Assembly (NCBI GenBank): GCA_028023455.1
Contig: JAQFVV010000013.1
Span: 16,132,258 to 16,196,257, forward strand
Length of the DNA: 64,000 nucleotides
Direction of reading: 5' to 3'
From: Epiperipatus broadwayi
Taxonomy: Eukaryota; Onychophora; Udeonychophora; Euonychophora; Peripatidae
Part shown: positions 37,819 to 50,465 of the stretch, piece after piece
Layout: each line of letters opens with the position of its first letter
Position numbering within the stretch: the stretch's first letter is position 1
Notes under the pieces: generated by a model
Told to the model about the DNA's origin: nothing
The model's database searches: none
What the model saw: the letters and a program-made list of their open reading frames with translations, nothing else
Position numbers and translations under genes: made by a program

Positions 37819-40800
37819 GGATATCCTTAACTTTTTTACTTTACAGTTTGATCTACTGGGTTATAAAAAAATAATTTATATTTCAATTATATCTTTATTT
37901 AGATTTAGGACAAAATTAAAAAAAAAAAAGTTACTATTTGGTTTCTCATTATGGTTAACTTATTACAAATATATTTATCTATTTTATTAGCAACAGCATT
38001 TTATCCTTAATATTATTAAACTATCTTATTTTAAAAATTCATACTTAGAAAACATTCTATAGAAAACAAAATTTTATAATGAGTATGGATTTCTCAAAAT
38101 ATTAAAAAAAAATTCATCTTGCAAAGTCAAAGATGTTACACAAAATATTATCCAAAATTCAGTACTAGATTTTAGTATTTATCACACAATGTTTACTAAT
38201 CATAATATATTCTTCTTTAAGCCTTACTTTAGTATGATATAAGTGTAATCATCAATATATTTCTGTTAATCAATAAACAAAAAATATACTATGCATATTG
38301 TTTACATAATTTACTTTGTACTATTGTATTTTAAAAATATGCAATACTTATTTTTCTCTTAAAAAATAATACTAAAGCATTTAAAATTATTATCACTTTA
38401 AAGAAAATATCTTTGTTTAGATACCTTATTTTAAAAAGTTTATATTTCATTTCCGAAATAAAATTAAAAATATATTCTATGATTCTTTTCTTTCCTTAGG
38501 ATACTTTGGATCTTCAATTTTAAGTTATAACGTCCTATTCCTTCTAAGCAAATAAACCAATCTTATACAAAATGATAGCATAACCTAAGTTCTAAATTAT
38601 TTATCATTTCTCTTAAACATATCTTACTGAACGATGCAGTTACATGAAATAAAGATAGTGAAAACAGATGCATAGGATTAAGGAAGAAAGCTAGAGTATT
38701 ACTCTTAACATATTTCAAAATCATGGCACAGTGTGAAGAGGTATGACATTTACCTGCCTAATATCCTCTAGTACAGGGACGATGTTAAAGCTATTTCTTC
38801 AGCTTTATTAGAACATCAAATATTTAAAGAAATATAAACACTGTCCAAATAAAATGTGTATCAGTCATAGGGCTTTGTTAACTATGCTGATATTCACATA
38901 AAGACTAAATATTATTTCCATTCCTTATCATATCCTATTTTTTAAAAAAATACATCATCTTGGTTTCCTGTTCACTATAGTACTTCCAAGCCACTATCTC
39001 AACATTATTTCTCAAGATTTTTCTACATCTTACATCGATAAAATAACTGTCTGCATTTATAAAACAATAAATAAAATTCATTAATAGTTAAACAATCTAG
39101 CTGTCTCACAAGGAAAGTCTGCTTACTTCATTATTCTATATGTCTAATCACAATCTACTTAGACAATATTTGAATATCCAATAACATGAAAATTTTAAAA
39201 AGAATCACATAATTATTTGTTATGTTGGATTATATCACTAATAAAATAAAAAAATCGTCGTATGCATATTTTCAAATCAATCCTATCTCATAATGTATTT
39301 TTAAAATGTTGTATGAAATGCGGTACATATAAGTAAAAACTTTTACACTTCATTCTTCCAATTTATGGATGATCTAAAGAAAACAAAAAAAAATATACAT
39401 TATAAATTATCAATAGTTATTATTATTACCAATAACCTTTATCTAGTCATCGTGTTCAGTAGGCTTCCTTTATCCATTTGAGGATTGCAGATATAAAAAA
39501 AAAATTCACACCCATACACTTTATATTAAAATATTTTTAGCTAAATTATTAGATTGTTATATTATAAAATTTTAATATTAATAAATTAATGTTTTTATGT
39601 TTTTCCTAATCTTATATAAAAATTTAGATTTAAACTAGGTTAACAAAAATAAAAGGAATCAAAACTATAATTACATATTTTCTTGACAATAGTTCCTGAT
39701 AAGTCCAAAATGTTTATCATTTTCTCTAGAGTTTTTAAAAAATGTTCTCCTCCAAGCGCGTTAAAGTTTTAAATAAAAATAATTATTAATCCATTTAGTA
39801 AAATTTATAGAAAATAATCCTTGGTTTTAGCATTTAGGATGATAATTATTAAATCATAATATTAATTAATCCCGTGAAGCTTCTTAATCTTCTCTACCAA
39901 TATTCTCTGCATATCCGATGCATCAATCCATCTAATTTAACTTTAAAAATATTCGATAAACTTTTAAGTACTATTTGTATTTCCATGGATCCATCTTTTA
40001 TTCAACTATGTGTTCACTTTTTTTATATATGTTTCCTTCTTGATACATTTAAACTTTCGTTTGGTATTTTTTATAAATCTCTTTTAAAAATAAAAAAAAC
40101 TTCAAGTACTTTTAAACAAATCTTTTCTAAATACATTTTAAATAATTCTAAGACCGGATATTTTAATATAAAAAAAAATGCTTCTGTAACATATTCTCCT
40201 GGGTTCTTTCTTTAATTCTTGAAAATATTTTTTAAAAAATGTTACCTTCAGAAAGTATATAACATTTTACTCCTTTGCATATCATATTATATAAAATAAT
40301 TCATGAAATATAATTGTCTTATTACTATTAAAAAAATAAATCTTGGATCAGCTTATAAATAATACGTTTCAATACATTTTTTTAAGACTCTGTATAATGT
40401 CCGAGCTGTGGTTTTTATGTACCAAAACAGTTCTCCGGTGAAATATTAATAAAGCTGTATCAATAAATATTCCAAACATTTTTACAGTATTACAATTTTT
40501 ATCCATTTTATTCCATAGTATATCCATCTCTATTGCGTAGTTTAGGTTAAACTTCAGATAAAGTACTACTGGCAAGTAACTTTTAAAAATTAGAAAATCA
40601 TTTCCACGAAGTTTCTAAATTATTATATTTTAACACCCTCTTTTGCAAAAATACTTTTAAAAATTATCAATTAGTTTTTTGCAAATAAAATGATAAGAAA
40701 GTACTAAAAAAATTGACTAAAATAAAAGATTTTAAAAATACTATCTTTTGATAGTTATAATTTACCTTTCTCCGGTTTCAATACATTATTAATCTCCCCT

Positions 40801-40820
40801 TATAACTTAGTTATGACGAT

Positions 40821-40854
40821 ATTTATAGGCTGTAAGAATACCTATTCCTATTGG
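40821..40854 (-). promoter_or_regulatory. E2 minus-strand promoter: CCAAT box, 21 nt, CTATAAAT
   Basis: The minus strand reads AACCAATAGG (CCAAT = plus 40850-40854), then CTATAAATATCG (plus 40821-40828). The gap is 21 nt exactly as in E1, although the bases between are not conserved by eye. Confidence 0.55.
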
Positions 40855-41799
40855 TTAATTCTTACTTTAGCTTGAGAACAAATTTACATATTTTTAGTTT
40901 ATAGTAGAATTAAATTTCAAAATTAGAAATTATGATGTAATGAACTTAAAATATTATTTAAAATATTACTTTTGAATAAATTATTATTTTATTAAAACTA
41001 TTTAAACATTTAAAATAACTTTTAAAACAATTTTAATAACTTATTCCATTTATCTATTTTTATTTAAATAAAATATTTAATTTTTTTTATTAACTGTATT
41101 CATTTTTATTACATCATTTAAGCATGTTATACAATAGTTAACTTAATGTTTAATACTATTTGCTTTTATGATAGGCAATAATTCTATCCAATTCTATAAT
41201 ATAACTTTTAAAATATTTTAAACTTTGTTATTATTTCAAACAAGCGTGTGTGTGAACGTATGTAATATACAAATCACATGATCAATAACTTTGACAGACG
41301 ATTTTCAATCTATTTCTCTGCCCAGATTTATAAAATTGATACACTTATTATATTATATAATATAATTATAAAATTTGAAAGAATAATTTAGAAAATATAG
41401 AATTAAATACAATTCTCACCATCATAAAGTTTATTTTTAAAATATATTATATTAATTTTGACTATTAAATATGATTATAAATTTAAACACTGTATTTATT
41501 AACTTATCAGTTTTAAACTATTAAAATCGAATTTATTAAATATACTTTTAATTTTTATAGCTGTGTTATTTAATATGGCCAGCTTTTACAACCATATGAA
41601 ACAATATTTTAAACTTTACTTAACTACTTTTTAAATAATTCGTTATAATTTTATATACCACATATTTTCTTTAGCTTTAAATTGTACTTTAAAAATATAA
41701 TCGACAAACTATAATTAATGTATTAAAAGAACATATTCTAAAATTTAAATTTTTTAGTAATTGACTGTTATAAACTATTACTGACCTATAGAAAAGGGC

Positions 41800-41802
<3 letters not shown>

Positions 41803-41849
<47 letters not shown>
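41803..41849. repeat. (AT)n microsatellite
   Basis: About 23 AT units at the right flank of E2, followed by unassigned AT-rich sequence to 42108. Confidence 0.95.
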
Positions 41850-41852
<3 letters not shown>

Positions 41853-42108
41853 TAAATACATTGTAATGTAATATAAACAAAGTCCATTGGAGGAATTGTT
41901 GTAGGGTAACTGGTCATATGATTGTATAAAAAGAAACATCTTTAAAAGATTCCATTAAGGAATGAAAGCTGGTTTGATGTATTACGTATATTTTTTATTT
42001 ATAGTGAGCTATCTGTTTCAGTTTTGTTTTAAATTGATTGCTTTTAATTTTATATATAGAAGCCAATACTGTGGACAAATTTTAACATTGAAATTTGATC
42101 ATTTAAAG

Positions 42109-43232
42109 CAGTGGTCTTCAACCTTTTTACCCCTGCGGCCTGGTAAAAATAAGGATAAGATTTCGCAGACCGGCAAAAGTTTATAGTTAAATTTTCTTAA
42201 AGATGTAACATTCTTAACCTTAGATAAGCATAATTGTTATAACTAACCAAAACAGCACACTAGTTAATGTGTATAGTAATGGTGTTGCTTACCTTCACAT
42301 GTTGAACACTCTTTCTTGAGTTGCACAGTCATATTGCTACAGAAAACATACAATAACAATCATTCTCATTAATGTGCTTGCATTTTACATTTATTATTTC
42401 ATTGTTAAAACATGCAAGAATAAAATGTTATTCACCTGAATGTTGAAAAAGTCAAAAGTTTTGATCTTATTTTATGGGGGGGGAGTTGAAAAATACTTTG
42501 TCATCAACTGAGACAAAAGATAGACACCAAAATTATTTTTTGTTTGTTTTTATTTTTAAAAAAAGGTAACAGAAATTGGTTTTAAAAATAAAAGTTTTAG
42601 TATTTTAGCGGTATAGAAATAAAGCCAAAAAAAATATTGCCTTATAGGCCAAAAAAAGTGGGTGTATTTTTAAACAAAAAAAAAAAAAGAAAACGAAGCT
42701 TGAAAAAGTCAAAAGTTTTGATCTTACTTTATTTTGGGGTGGTGGGGGCATATTGAGAAATACTTTGTAAATGTTAGAGACAGAACTTATGTTTTGGTTT
42801 TTATTTTAAAAGTTAAAGCCAAAAAAAACCCACTAAAAATGATTTATTAAAAGAGGGAGTAGAAAAAATTTAAGAGATCAAAAAAGTCACGTTACATTTT
42901 ATTGTTTTAACAATGCTGACAAGCAGCCATGATTGGCTATCAAAAGACAACCGGAGTTTGTATAATAAAAAAACTTTTTCTTCCCCCTCCCCATAAACAT
43001 CTGTGATAAATAGAAAAACAAATTAATTTATGTATGATTGATTAGATTTTGTTTTTGTTCTGTTTCTTTTTTCTAATCTGGAAAAAATGCAATGAAAAAA
43101 AAAATAAAAATTGTTCATATTAATTAAAAGTTTAAAATTGTATTATTTTGTTATTATAAACTTTCTTGCCACTCTATCTGCAGACCAGCAGAAAACTTCT
43201 GCAGCCTGGTGCTGGTTTGTAATGATCACAGA
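42109..43232. mobile_element. Probable decayed hAT-type DNA transposon without transposase
   Basis: The left end CAGTGGTCTTCAACCTTTTT followed by ACCCCTGCGGCCTGG is the style of end typical of hAT elements. The right end, read inward on the minus strand, is CTGTGATCATTACAAACC followed by AGCACCAGGCTGCAG, which is similar with small indels. Subterminal copies of GCAGACC(G/A)GC and (C/T)GC(A/G)GCCTGG occur at both ends. No 8-bp target duplication is preserved (ATTTAAAG versus GAGGGGGA), so the right boundary is uncertain. The interior has a doubled segment (TTGAAAAAGTCAAAAGTTTT near 42443 and 42698, period about 255 bp) and no open frame of interest. Confidence 0.45.
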
Positions 43233-45324
43233 GGGGGAAGTTAATGATTTTTTATTATATTTTGTTAATTTTGGATTTTTATTTATTTATTATTTGATTA
43301 TATGCATTTATATGGTATTATAATATTATTATTATGATAGATTATTATTAATTATCTACATTTGTTAAATAACTATGTATTTCCACCAATGTACTGTACT
43401 GTTATCTTCAACACTTTATACATTGCATATGTTAACAAAATTATTTCCATTCATATTTATTTATACATGTTATTTCACTATCAGACAGCAAACATTATTC
43501 TTCATTTATTATTTACTTATTTACTTAATTATTCCAGTTTTATTTCTTTAAGACATTATATTCATCTGAAAGTTCACAACATCTTTGCCCAGCGAACCAC
43601 ATTCAAACAGAGGGGTAGAATATCATTGATTTATTAACTGTCAATGTTATCTATGACCAGATCAGGGCTATATGAATGCATAGCCCTGACCATATTTCCT
43701 GATCATAGCACCCCTCCATACAGCTGAGAGAACACCAATCCTCCAAGGCAATTTATTTGTTTTGAGACAAATCTCAGGCACCATCCAGCTATATAAATAT
43801 TAAATAACCAGCATGTCTGGATGAAAGACAAATGAACTCAGCACTTGAAACTTATTCAGACTAGCTCCAACATCTGACTAGGGGACCCAGTGAATTAATA
43901 ACCAAGTACATGGCAATAATCATATCAAGATAACACAAATAGAGAGAAAATAGACCAAGTAAAATTCAAAAAGCACTTTATTCCTACACCCACACATATA
44001 TATTCAATACAATAAAAAAACCTGAACCATACAATAATTATTAACATTTAAATATCATTTATTACATTAATAGTTCATTCTTTTAGTAATGTCTAGATTT
44101 TTAGTAATAACTTTAGAATGTTCATATTTACTTAGATTTTCTTAATGGGGAGATGACATTATTTTTTTGACAGTTAGCACAGTTTTCCTTCCATAGTTTG
44201 TAGTTCTTTATATTTTCTGCTGCTTGTCTTTATTCATAACTGGCTATTTGGTTTTCAGTGATAAATTTCTCTTCTTGACTTTCCAGTGACAGAGGAGAGT
44301 ATGTGATAGAGCATTTATATGACAGGTGAGGCATTGATAGCAGGTAAGAAGGACTGATGGTACCAAGTACCAGGGCATAAAGCCCAGACTGACACTAATG
44401 AGTTCTTTTAGCAATGCATGTCACTGCTTTCTGTCTCAAAACTTAAATTTTTATACACAAGAGAAAACTTACTATTGTTGCTTTCTCTATTAGATCTTTT
44501 TGAATGTTAAAAAGCTAATTAAAGACATTAGTGAGTTCAGACAAAAATAAAATGAAATAAAAGCTACTAACTTTCCATTATATTCAGTTCTACTATTAGA
44601 ATTATTCAGCTATTATTTTGATTCTGATCTGCCTAATTTTATTTGACTGTGGTTTTTGCTGATTCCTTTATCAAAAATAATCAGTTCATATTTCAGCGAT
44701 GTATAAATAGTTATAAAGATGCCCTGTCATCCCCATGCAGTGCTAAACTTGCAATGGGGTGCCCATTCAGTTTTCACCATCCAGTTCCTATGCATCTGAC
44801 AGCCTGAAATGGGACAAAAATCCTTGGTTTGCCATTTCTGGGACATTATCCATCATTATAGAAGACTACTACTAACAGAGCCATACAGATGCATGCTGCC
44901 CCAGAAAAAGAAGTGATAAGCTGTTAAAAGAAACTGGGAAACCTGTTCAAGAATTCCAAGCTTGAACTATATAAATATTCAAAAAGACAGGGGTTATCAT
45001 TCCAGAAAAAGCTATAACAAAACCAGGTAAATATAATAAATAATTCAAATGATACAAGCATAAGATTTCATTCTATTTTGTAAAATTACATAAAATTAGA
45101 AATTATTGAATTCTTAGAACCTATTTTAAAGTGGATTTATCTATACCAAACAATTCTCTAATTAGTGTAATTTTGTTTTAGTTTTTTAATTATTGTTATA
45201 ATGTTTTTGTAAATAAATATGTTGTTTTAATTTGTGAGTTTGGCTTAATTTTCTCTCTCCATATCTCACCATATAATAGTTAACTAAGATAAAGGTTTGT
45301 CAATTGTACTGCTTATGTTTCAAT
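43233..45324. other. Unassigned sequence; no gene recognised
   Basis: Mixed AT-rich and moderately complex sequence. The open frames here (43111-43323, 43362-43637) are rich in Ile, Tyr and Leu codons expected from AT-rich DNA. 43662-43689 is a perfect 10-bp stem hairpin (TCAGGGCTAT / ATAGCCCTGA, loop 8). Around 44690-44940 the GC content rises a little, but both strands carry stops and no domain is visible. Confidence 0.45.
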
Positions 45325-45744
45325 ATGCATTTATGTTAAGGAATTTTCTTGTTCATTTGAGCTAGGTATTGAGTCAAGTACTTGGAACATATAAAATCTT
45401 CTTTTAGTGGATATTACAGTCAAATTGGCTGGATTGTGCCCAGGAATTTATCCCAAGTATAAATAAAAGCATTCACAGAAGAAGTAGTTTGTTTCTTGTT
45501 GCTATGGAGTGACTGCAATGGTCTGGAAAAGTAGCTGTGGTTTGTATATTTATATACAATCTCAGTCTGACTATCGGTATGGTTAATATGTAAAATTTAT
45601 CGACCATATTAAGTCTTGTGGGTAATAGTATGAATACTGAACCCTACCATTTGATGGCCTGCCTTTTGCCCAATGCACATCAATATACCGATTCACGGGC
45701 CATTGTTTTCTTTACAGAATATGATGGTAAAAAAAATATTTTTT

Positions 45745-46330
45745 TTCACTTTCTATACATAAAACTCATATTTTTTTTGTTTTTAATAAACAAACACTTT
45801 GTTTTATATGGTGTAGAGGGAAAGTTGGTTTGCTTTTAAATTATTGACTTTTTTTTTGATTTTGAGCTTTTTTTTTTGATTTTGAATTAGCGGTTTCTTT
45901 ACATAATATTACAGTAAAAATTTTTTTTACCCCTTTCTATACATAAAACTTGCATGTTTTTTTTACCTTTTAAATAAACAAACACTTTGTTTTTAGATGG
46001 TAGAGGGGGATTGGTTTGCTTTTAAATTATCACCTTTTTTTTTGGATTTTGAGCTTCTTTTTTAAAGCCTTAATTAAACAATTCAGTTTTAATAAACTAA
46101 CAGTTGGTTTTTAGATAGAATACATATAAAGAGATAGATTACAAAATATATGACTTATTGGTGGGGGGGAGGTTGCTTTTAAATTATCAACTTTTTCCCT
46201 TATCGACTTTTTATTGATTTTGAGCTTTTTTTTTTTGGACAGCCTTATTAATCAATCCATTTTAAATAAACCAACGGTTGGTTTTTAGAGGTTGGAGGGG
46301 AGTTGGTTTGATTTTTAATTATCATCTTTT
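45745..46330. repeat. Diverged tandem array inside the TIR element, period about 185 bp, then shorter units
   Basis: TTTCTATACATAAAACT, AATAAACAAACACTTTGTTTT, TTGGTTTGCTTTTAAATTAT and TTTTGATTTTGAGCTT recur from 45745. Later partial units have AATAAAC(C/T)AACGGTTGGTTTTTAGA-type variants. Poly-T runs vary in length. Confidence 0.75.
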
Positions 46331-46499
46331 ATTTTCTTATTATGTTTTTTATTTTTTAAATATTTACACTACCGAAACCTTTATATGATAGTGAAAAGTT
46401 CTTCCCTTATTTTTTGCCTTTTTCAAAAAGCCTTAAACAGTTCATTTTTAAAAAAAACATTTTTTTTAGGGGGGTGGGGAGTTATAGTTTGTTTGACTC

Positions 46500-46900
46500 C
46501 AATAGGAGATGACTTCAAAGCTGTAAGTAACATGATTTTGGGGCCATCCAACCAACTTCCCTTATGCAGACTCCAGGTATGCTCGCAGAAGTGGCAATAG
46601 AATTCCCTAGATCCTGTAGTTGACTAAAACCATGCTCCTCCCACAAACACATAGCTTTGCACCTGGCAGGATGTTATCTTCTGGAAAAACACAACAGTGT
46701 CAACTTCTATGGCTGTCAATTCACTTCCCTTCAACCAATTTTGAACACTTGCCACCAACATTTTACTGTTCTCGCACAGATTCATGCGTAAATGTGCATT
46801 TGCCCATGAACTTGGCAGAACTCTGCTAAAAACCCTAACCTTTTCAGGTTGTGTGAGGTTCAAAATCATAGGGATGTGTGTGTGATGGCCTGACAATTCT
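46500..46900 (-). pseudogene. Unidentified coding-like fragment inside the TIR element
   Basis: The minus-strand frame 46896-46624 encodes 90 codons with balanced composition (PMILNLTQPEKVRVF, SSWANAHLRMNLCENSKMLV, WLKGSELTAIEVDTVVFFQK). After a one-base shift near 46625-46630 an adjacent frame continues with SQLQDLGNSIATSASIPG, then REVGWMAPKSCYLQL, before a stop. The base composition is clearly less AT-rich than the surroundings, which suggests past selection on protein sequence. I do not recognise the family. It could be a piece of the element's own protein or a captured host gene fragment. No start codon or splice sites are assigned. Confidence 0.4.
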
Positions 46901-47950
46901 TAATATGTAATACTAAATCCACTACATTTTTTCAAAATTTTTCCACAATGAATTTTTTGATAGTTTCACATCCTTCAAATATGGCCACCATTAGATCAGA
47001 CCATAGTGAGAGTTGATGGTTGTAGTATTTCATTATGTAATTGTAGGATATATTTCACTCTAGGTGGCCTGTTATGGCTCAAACAACACTGTTGTTGTGT
47101 TAGTCATATGTTAGGCTGCTAAAATGGTATATTGATGTGCATTGTGTGAAAAACAATGCCATCAAGTGATAGGGTTCAGTATTCATACTATTACCATCTT
47201 GTGCATGTATAACTGTTTTAAATTTATAGAAATTATTATTGTTAAAATATAAATATTAATAAATAGTAATCCATTACAAATATCACTTCAATTTGTGTGA
47301 ATGAAGATATCTATTATAAATGGCCCCAACATGGGGATGATCAACTATTTGTGACCATTACTACAAAATTGTTAATCAACTTTATCTCAAATATCTCCAC
47401 ATTTGAGAAAGAAAAAAATATGCATTGTCTGATAAGTAAGTTTCCTTTACATTAGGGTTAAACATGGAATCATACACTTGGGACATGTAAAATCTTCTAT
47501 TGATGGATATTCCAGTAAATTTGGCTGGCACACAAGAATTTTTCCCCATTTTAAATAAAAGTATCCAGTAGAGATATATTTCACTTCTAGCAGTTATGAG
47601 AAAATGCAAGTCTTGAAAGGTAGCTACAATTTGTGTATTTATAGACAATCTCAGTCTAACCATTGGTATGGTTAATATGTGAAAACATTGACTATATTAA
47701 CTCCTCTCCTTCCATAACAGTACTTTAAATTGCACTCAGTCATTTAATGTTACAAATCATACTTTAGTTTCACCACTAACTGCATTCCACCACATTTTAT
47801 TATTGTTAAAATATAAAAATAAATCTATAATAATCTGTTATAAATATCACTCTATCTAGTGTGAAAGAAGATATCTATTATAAATGGCATCCAATGTGGG
47901 GTCAATGACAATCAAGTTCTGGTGATCAGTGCCCACATAATTTGAACCTC

Positions 47951-48764
47951 AGAAATATATCTGAAAACAAAACTATTTTGATGCAGAATTAATTTTAAAA
48001 TGTATTACTGTGTAATTTGTAATATGACGAGAGTATAGATGATGATTGAGTTATAATTTAATTATAAATGATAAAATAGTAATATTACTGTACATTTATA
48101 GAGTTCATATTTAAAGTAGAATAGAAAATCTATGAGTTTGGAGATTAAATTGGGGTTTTGATTGTTGGAGTTTGTTTAAATGTACTTTCAACTCTGATAA
48201 TGGATGGAGAGTTTTGTCATTGGCTTGAAGATACAATGTTTTCATACAAATCTGAGAAGTATTCTATCTCAGGCATTGCTCCAATTCTTTTTCAGATTTT
48301 TATATTTTCTATTGTTTATCATGGTCCAGTTAACTTATTCCTACTATTATCTCCAGTTTCTAAGTCTCTAAGAAAAACAGAAAGGCATAGTTTTGTATTT
48401 ACCAGTCCATAAATATCAACATTTGCAAAGATTGTTGCATTTTTATTTCATATTAAAGGTTGTAGTAGCTTAGAATGTTTAAATTGAGATAGCTCTCTTG
48501 ACTGTTTGTGCTACTTTATGTACTTATAGTCCAATGGCTTAATTCTTAATCTATCTCAGTATTGCAGGTCACTATTCTGTGAGAAGTCAAATGCCTGTCA
48601 AAACTCCCGAAAAAGTGATGAGTACTATACATGTATATTATGTAAAATATTGTTGGGTGGGTATTTCATTCTTCTTTTCCTTTTTTCCTATGATGAGGGA
48701 TATGAGACAGTTATGTCTCATGGAATATACAACATAGTAGTATATGTGTGCATATTTGTAAGGA
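47951..48764. other. Unassigned AT-rich sequence
   Basis: No gene recognised. The 84-codon frame at 48158-48412 is hydrophobic and ordinary for AT-rich DNA. Confidence 0.45.
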
Positions 48765-50465
48765 AAAATAGAAACAAACACAAACAATTTTTTTTGTATA
48801 TATTTATTAAAAATAGATGCTAGAATAACAGTTAAGAGTTAAATAATAATTTTGATACTTAAAATTATTATAAATTATTTTAAATCAAATGTTTAAAAAG
48901 GTTTATTTAATGTTTATTCTGATTTTGATAATTAAAATAAGCTTGTTTTTATGTTACCATAGATATTATCAGTAATTATAAAATTTCACTCTCTATTTTA
49001 AATTAGATTAAGAATTATTTTTAATTAAAGCTTGTGATAACCTACAATATGGTATTGTTTAAATGCTTAAGAAAACTTTTAGATAAAAATTTGGCTTCAA
49101 TTAAGGAAAAAAGTCTAATTATTTTAATCAAGATAAAAAAAGAATTTACTTAAATATTGTTTTCAAATTCCATGATATACTATAAAAGATGGAAGAAACA
49201 AATTTTTTGAGAGAATTATTATTATGAAATTATAACAGAAGACAAGTCAGCTGCTGCTAAAGTCACAACAGTAGAGTTTGAATTTACATGAAATTAAGGG
49301 CCAGCTTTTCTGTGGTGTATAGCCCACATATGTGTACTGCCTGAAGTCTATCTTATTAGTAAAACTGAATGAAGGAAACATGAATGTCAACAGTTTCCTG
49401 ATTTATACATTTCCTGGAAATACCATTTGGACATTATACTACTCTATTATGAACATGATTATAAAGGACCAGCATACCAAGAGATTTCAGTGCTAGTCAA
49501 ATTGCTGAAGGATTGCTGTAATATGCAGAGAAGCACAAACAAAGGTACTGCACTGTATATATAAAGTACACCCAGATCTCGGATGGTAATTTTATTGAAA
49601 ATGACATTATTTAAATATTTAACTTTGTGGTTAAAATCTTTAATTTCCAGATAATTTCTTCACATTAACATTTATAAAAGGATTTATTCCAGTTTTAATT
49701 ACTTAAATATTATAAATGAAGAAATAAAAAAAAGTTTTTAAAAGAACTTTACAAAAATATAATAATGTTAATTTAATAAGTTTATTTGTTGCAAATGAAA
49801 TATTCTAGAATATAAATTTATTCAGTCATCAAATATGTTAAAAATACTATATTTGGTATTATCTCTTGTCACAGTAATAGTTATAGATCTCCTACTCTTT
49901 GAGCTGGATTTATGCATAACATTCAGTTATATGGATTGGGGTTTATGTTTAGTGTTATGCACACCCAGTTGATGATGATCCTGGCTGGTGAAAATATATA
50001 TTCTGTAAAGTCCATGTACTACATTTCATTTTATTTAATTAAATTTATAAATGGCCAGTGCATTAATGGTAATATATGGCCAGAGTATTGATGATGATCA
50101 GCATGTTTTAGTATCTCAGCATTATTTTTATTGTTATATTCTGATGGATTATCACTTAAGTATGTGCATCCAAATTATTGTTTGTATTTCTGCCCTAAGT
50201 TTTGGCAGTTGGTTAAATAATTAACCTGGTCTATAGTGAACAATTCAGTCACAAGATTGACTATTGATTTTTTCCATTGTTGATCATTTATGATGACAAA
50301 TAATTATTCCTTTTCTCTTTAATGCTGGTGAAATTATAGTTAGTCTTTTGCTTGCTAATCTTGCATGCTCATTATATTCATTTATTCCTTTTATATTTGT
50401 GATATATTAAATGGGAATGATAATTTTCCATTACCCCAAGTTTACCCCCTTCTCTGTACTATTAC
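48765..50465 (+). repeat. Dispersed repeat R1, plus-oriented copy
   Basis: Colinear with the reverse complement of 28315-28800 and then 21398-23258, i.e. the same repeat without the palindrome and without (TTA)54. About 170 bp here (roughly 49245-49415) have no counterpart in the other copy. No coding content is visible. It runs directly into a copy of R2 at 50459-50466, so R1 and R2 may be parts of one larger repeat. Confidence 0.65.

Larger units (their letters stand above)
36839..41802 (-). mobile_element. E2, giant LTR-like element (4964 bp), non-coding
   Basis: Homologous to E1. The left end is TCTAACCT after (AT)n (E1 has TGTACCCT) and the right end is AAGGGCACA before (AT)n, identical to E1 over the last bases. 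Shared internal landmarks are CTCAATGGCATAAGAA near 37099, GGATTTTATGTC near 37312, the 22-bp block at 37797-37818, GATCTAAAGAAAAC near 39371, and GCGTGTGTGTG near 41245. The minus-strand promoter (40821-40854) has the same CCAAT-21 nt-TATA layout. Positions relative to the ends match E1 (promoter 0.97 versus 0.92 kb from the right end; conserved block 0.96 versus 0.93 kb from the left end), and the extra 0.7 kb lies between. The longest open frame (113 codons, 39874-40215) is AT-driven and has no homologue I know. Confidence 0.7.
45621..47195. mobile_element. 1575-bp terminal-inverted-repeat element of unidentified type
   Basis: The ends are inverted repeats of 69-70 bp (45621-45689 and 47126-47195), starting GGTAATAGTATGAATACTGA and about 87 percent identical by eye. 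Flanking 8-mers are GTCTTGTG (45613-45620) and ATCTTGTG (47196-47203), a 7-of-8 target duplication. It interrupts a copy of R2, whose sequence resumes directly after it. The left half is tandem T-rich repeats. The right half holds a minus-strand coding-like stretch. An 8-bp duplication fits hAT, P or Merlin-type families, but the GGTAAT terminus is not a hAT-like CA(G/A) end. I do not recognise the family. Confidence 0.65.
45325..47950 (+). repeat. Dispersed repeat R2, two tandem units interrupted by a TIR element
   Basis: Landmarks recur at three places in the window: TAAAATCTTCT(T/A)...TGGATATTCCAG, ATTTATAGACAATCTCAGTC followed by TGACCATTGGTATGG, TAATATGTGAAAA, and TAATCCATTATAAATATCAC. 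Here they occur at about 45395-45612 and again at 47490-47720, and the unit joint lies at 47204-47300. The first unit is broken at 45613-47203 by an insertion. Removing it gives a period of roughly 510-580 bp. No coding capacity is visible. Confidence 0.65.

Noticed and set aside
39874-40215. Plus-strand frame of 113 codons inside E2
   Set aside because: Composition is what AT-rich DNA gives, and the homologous region of E1 has no matching frame.
42101-43240. 8-bp target duplication for the hAT-like element
   Set aside because: Flanks ATTTAAAG and GAGGGGGA do not match at the proposed ends.
45618-45839. Plus-strand frame starting in the left TIR
   Set aside because: Starts in the terminal repeat and runs into T-rich tandem repeats; no protein similarity.
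48158-48412. Plus-strand frame of 84 codons
   Set aside because: Hydrophobic, single, without recognisable domain or splice context.
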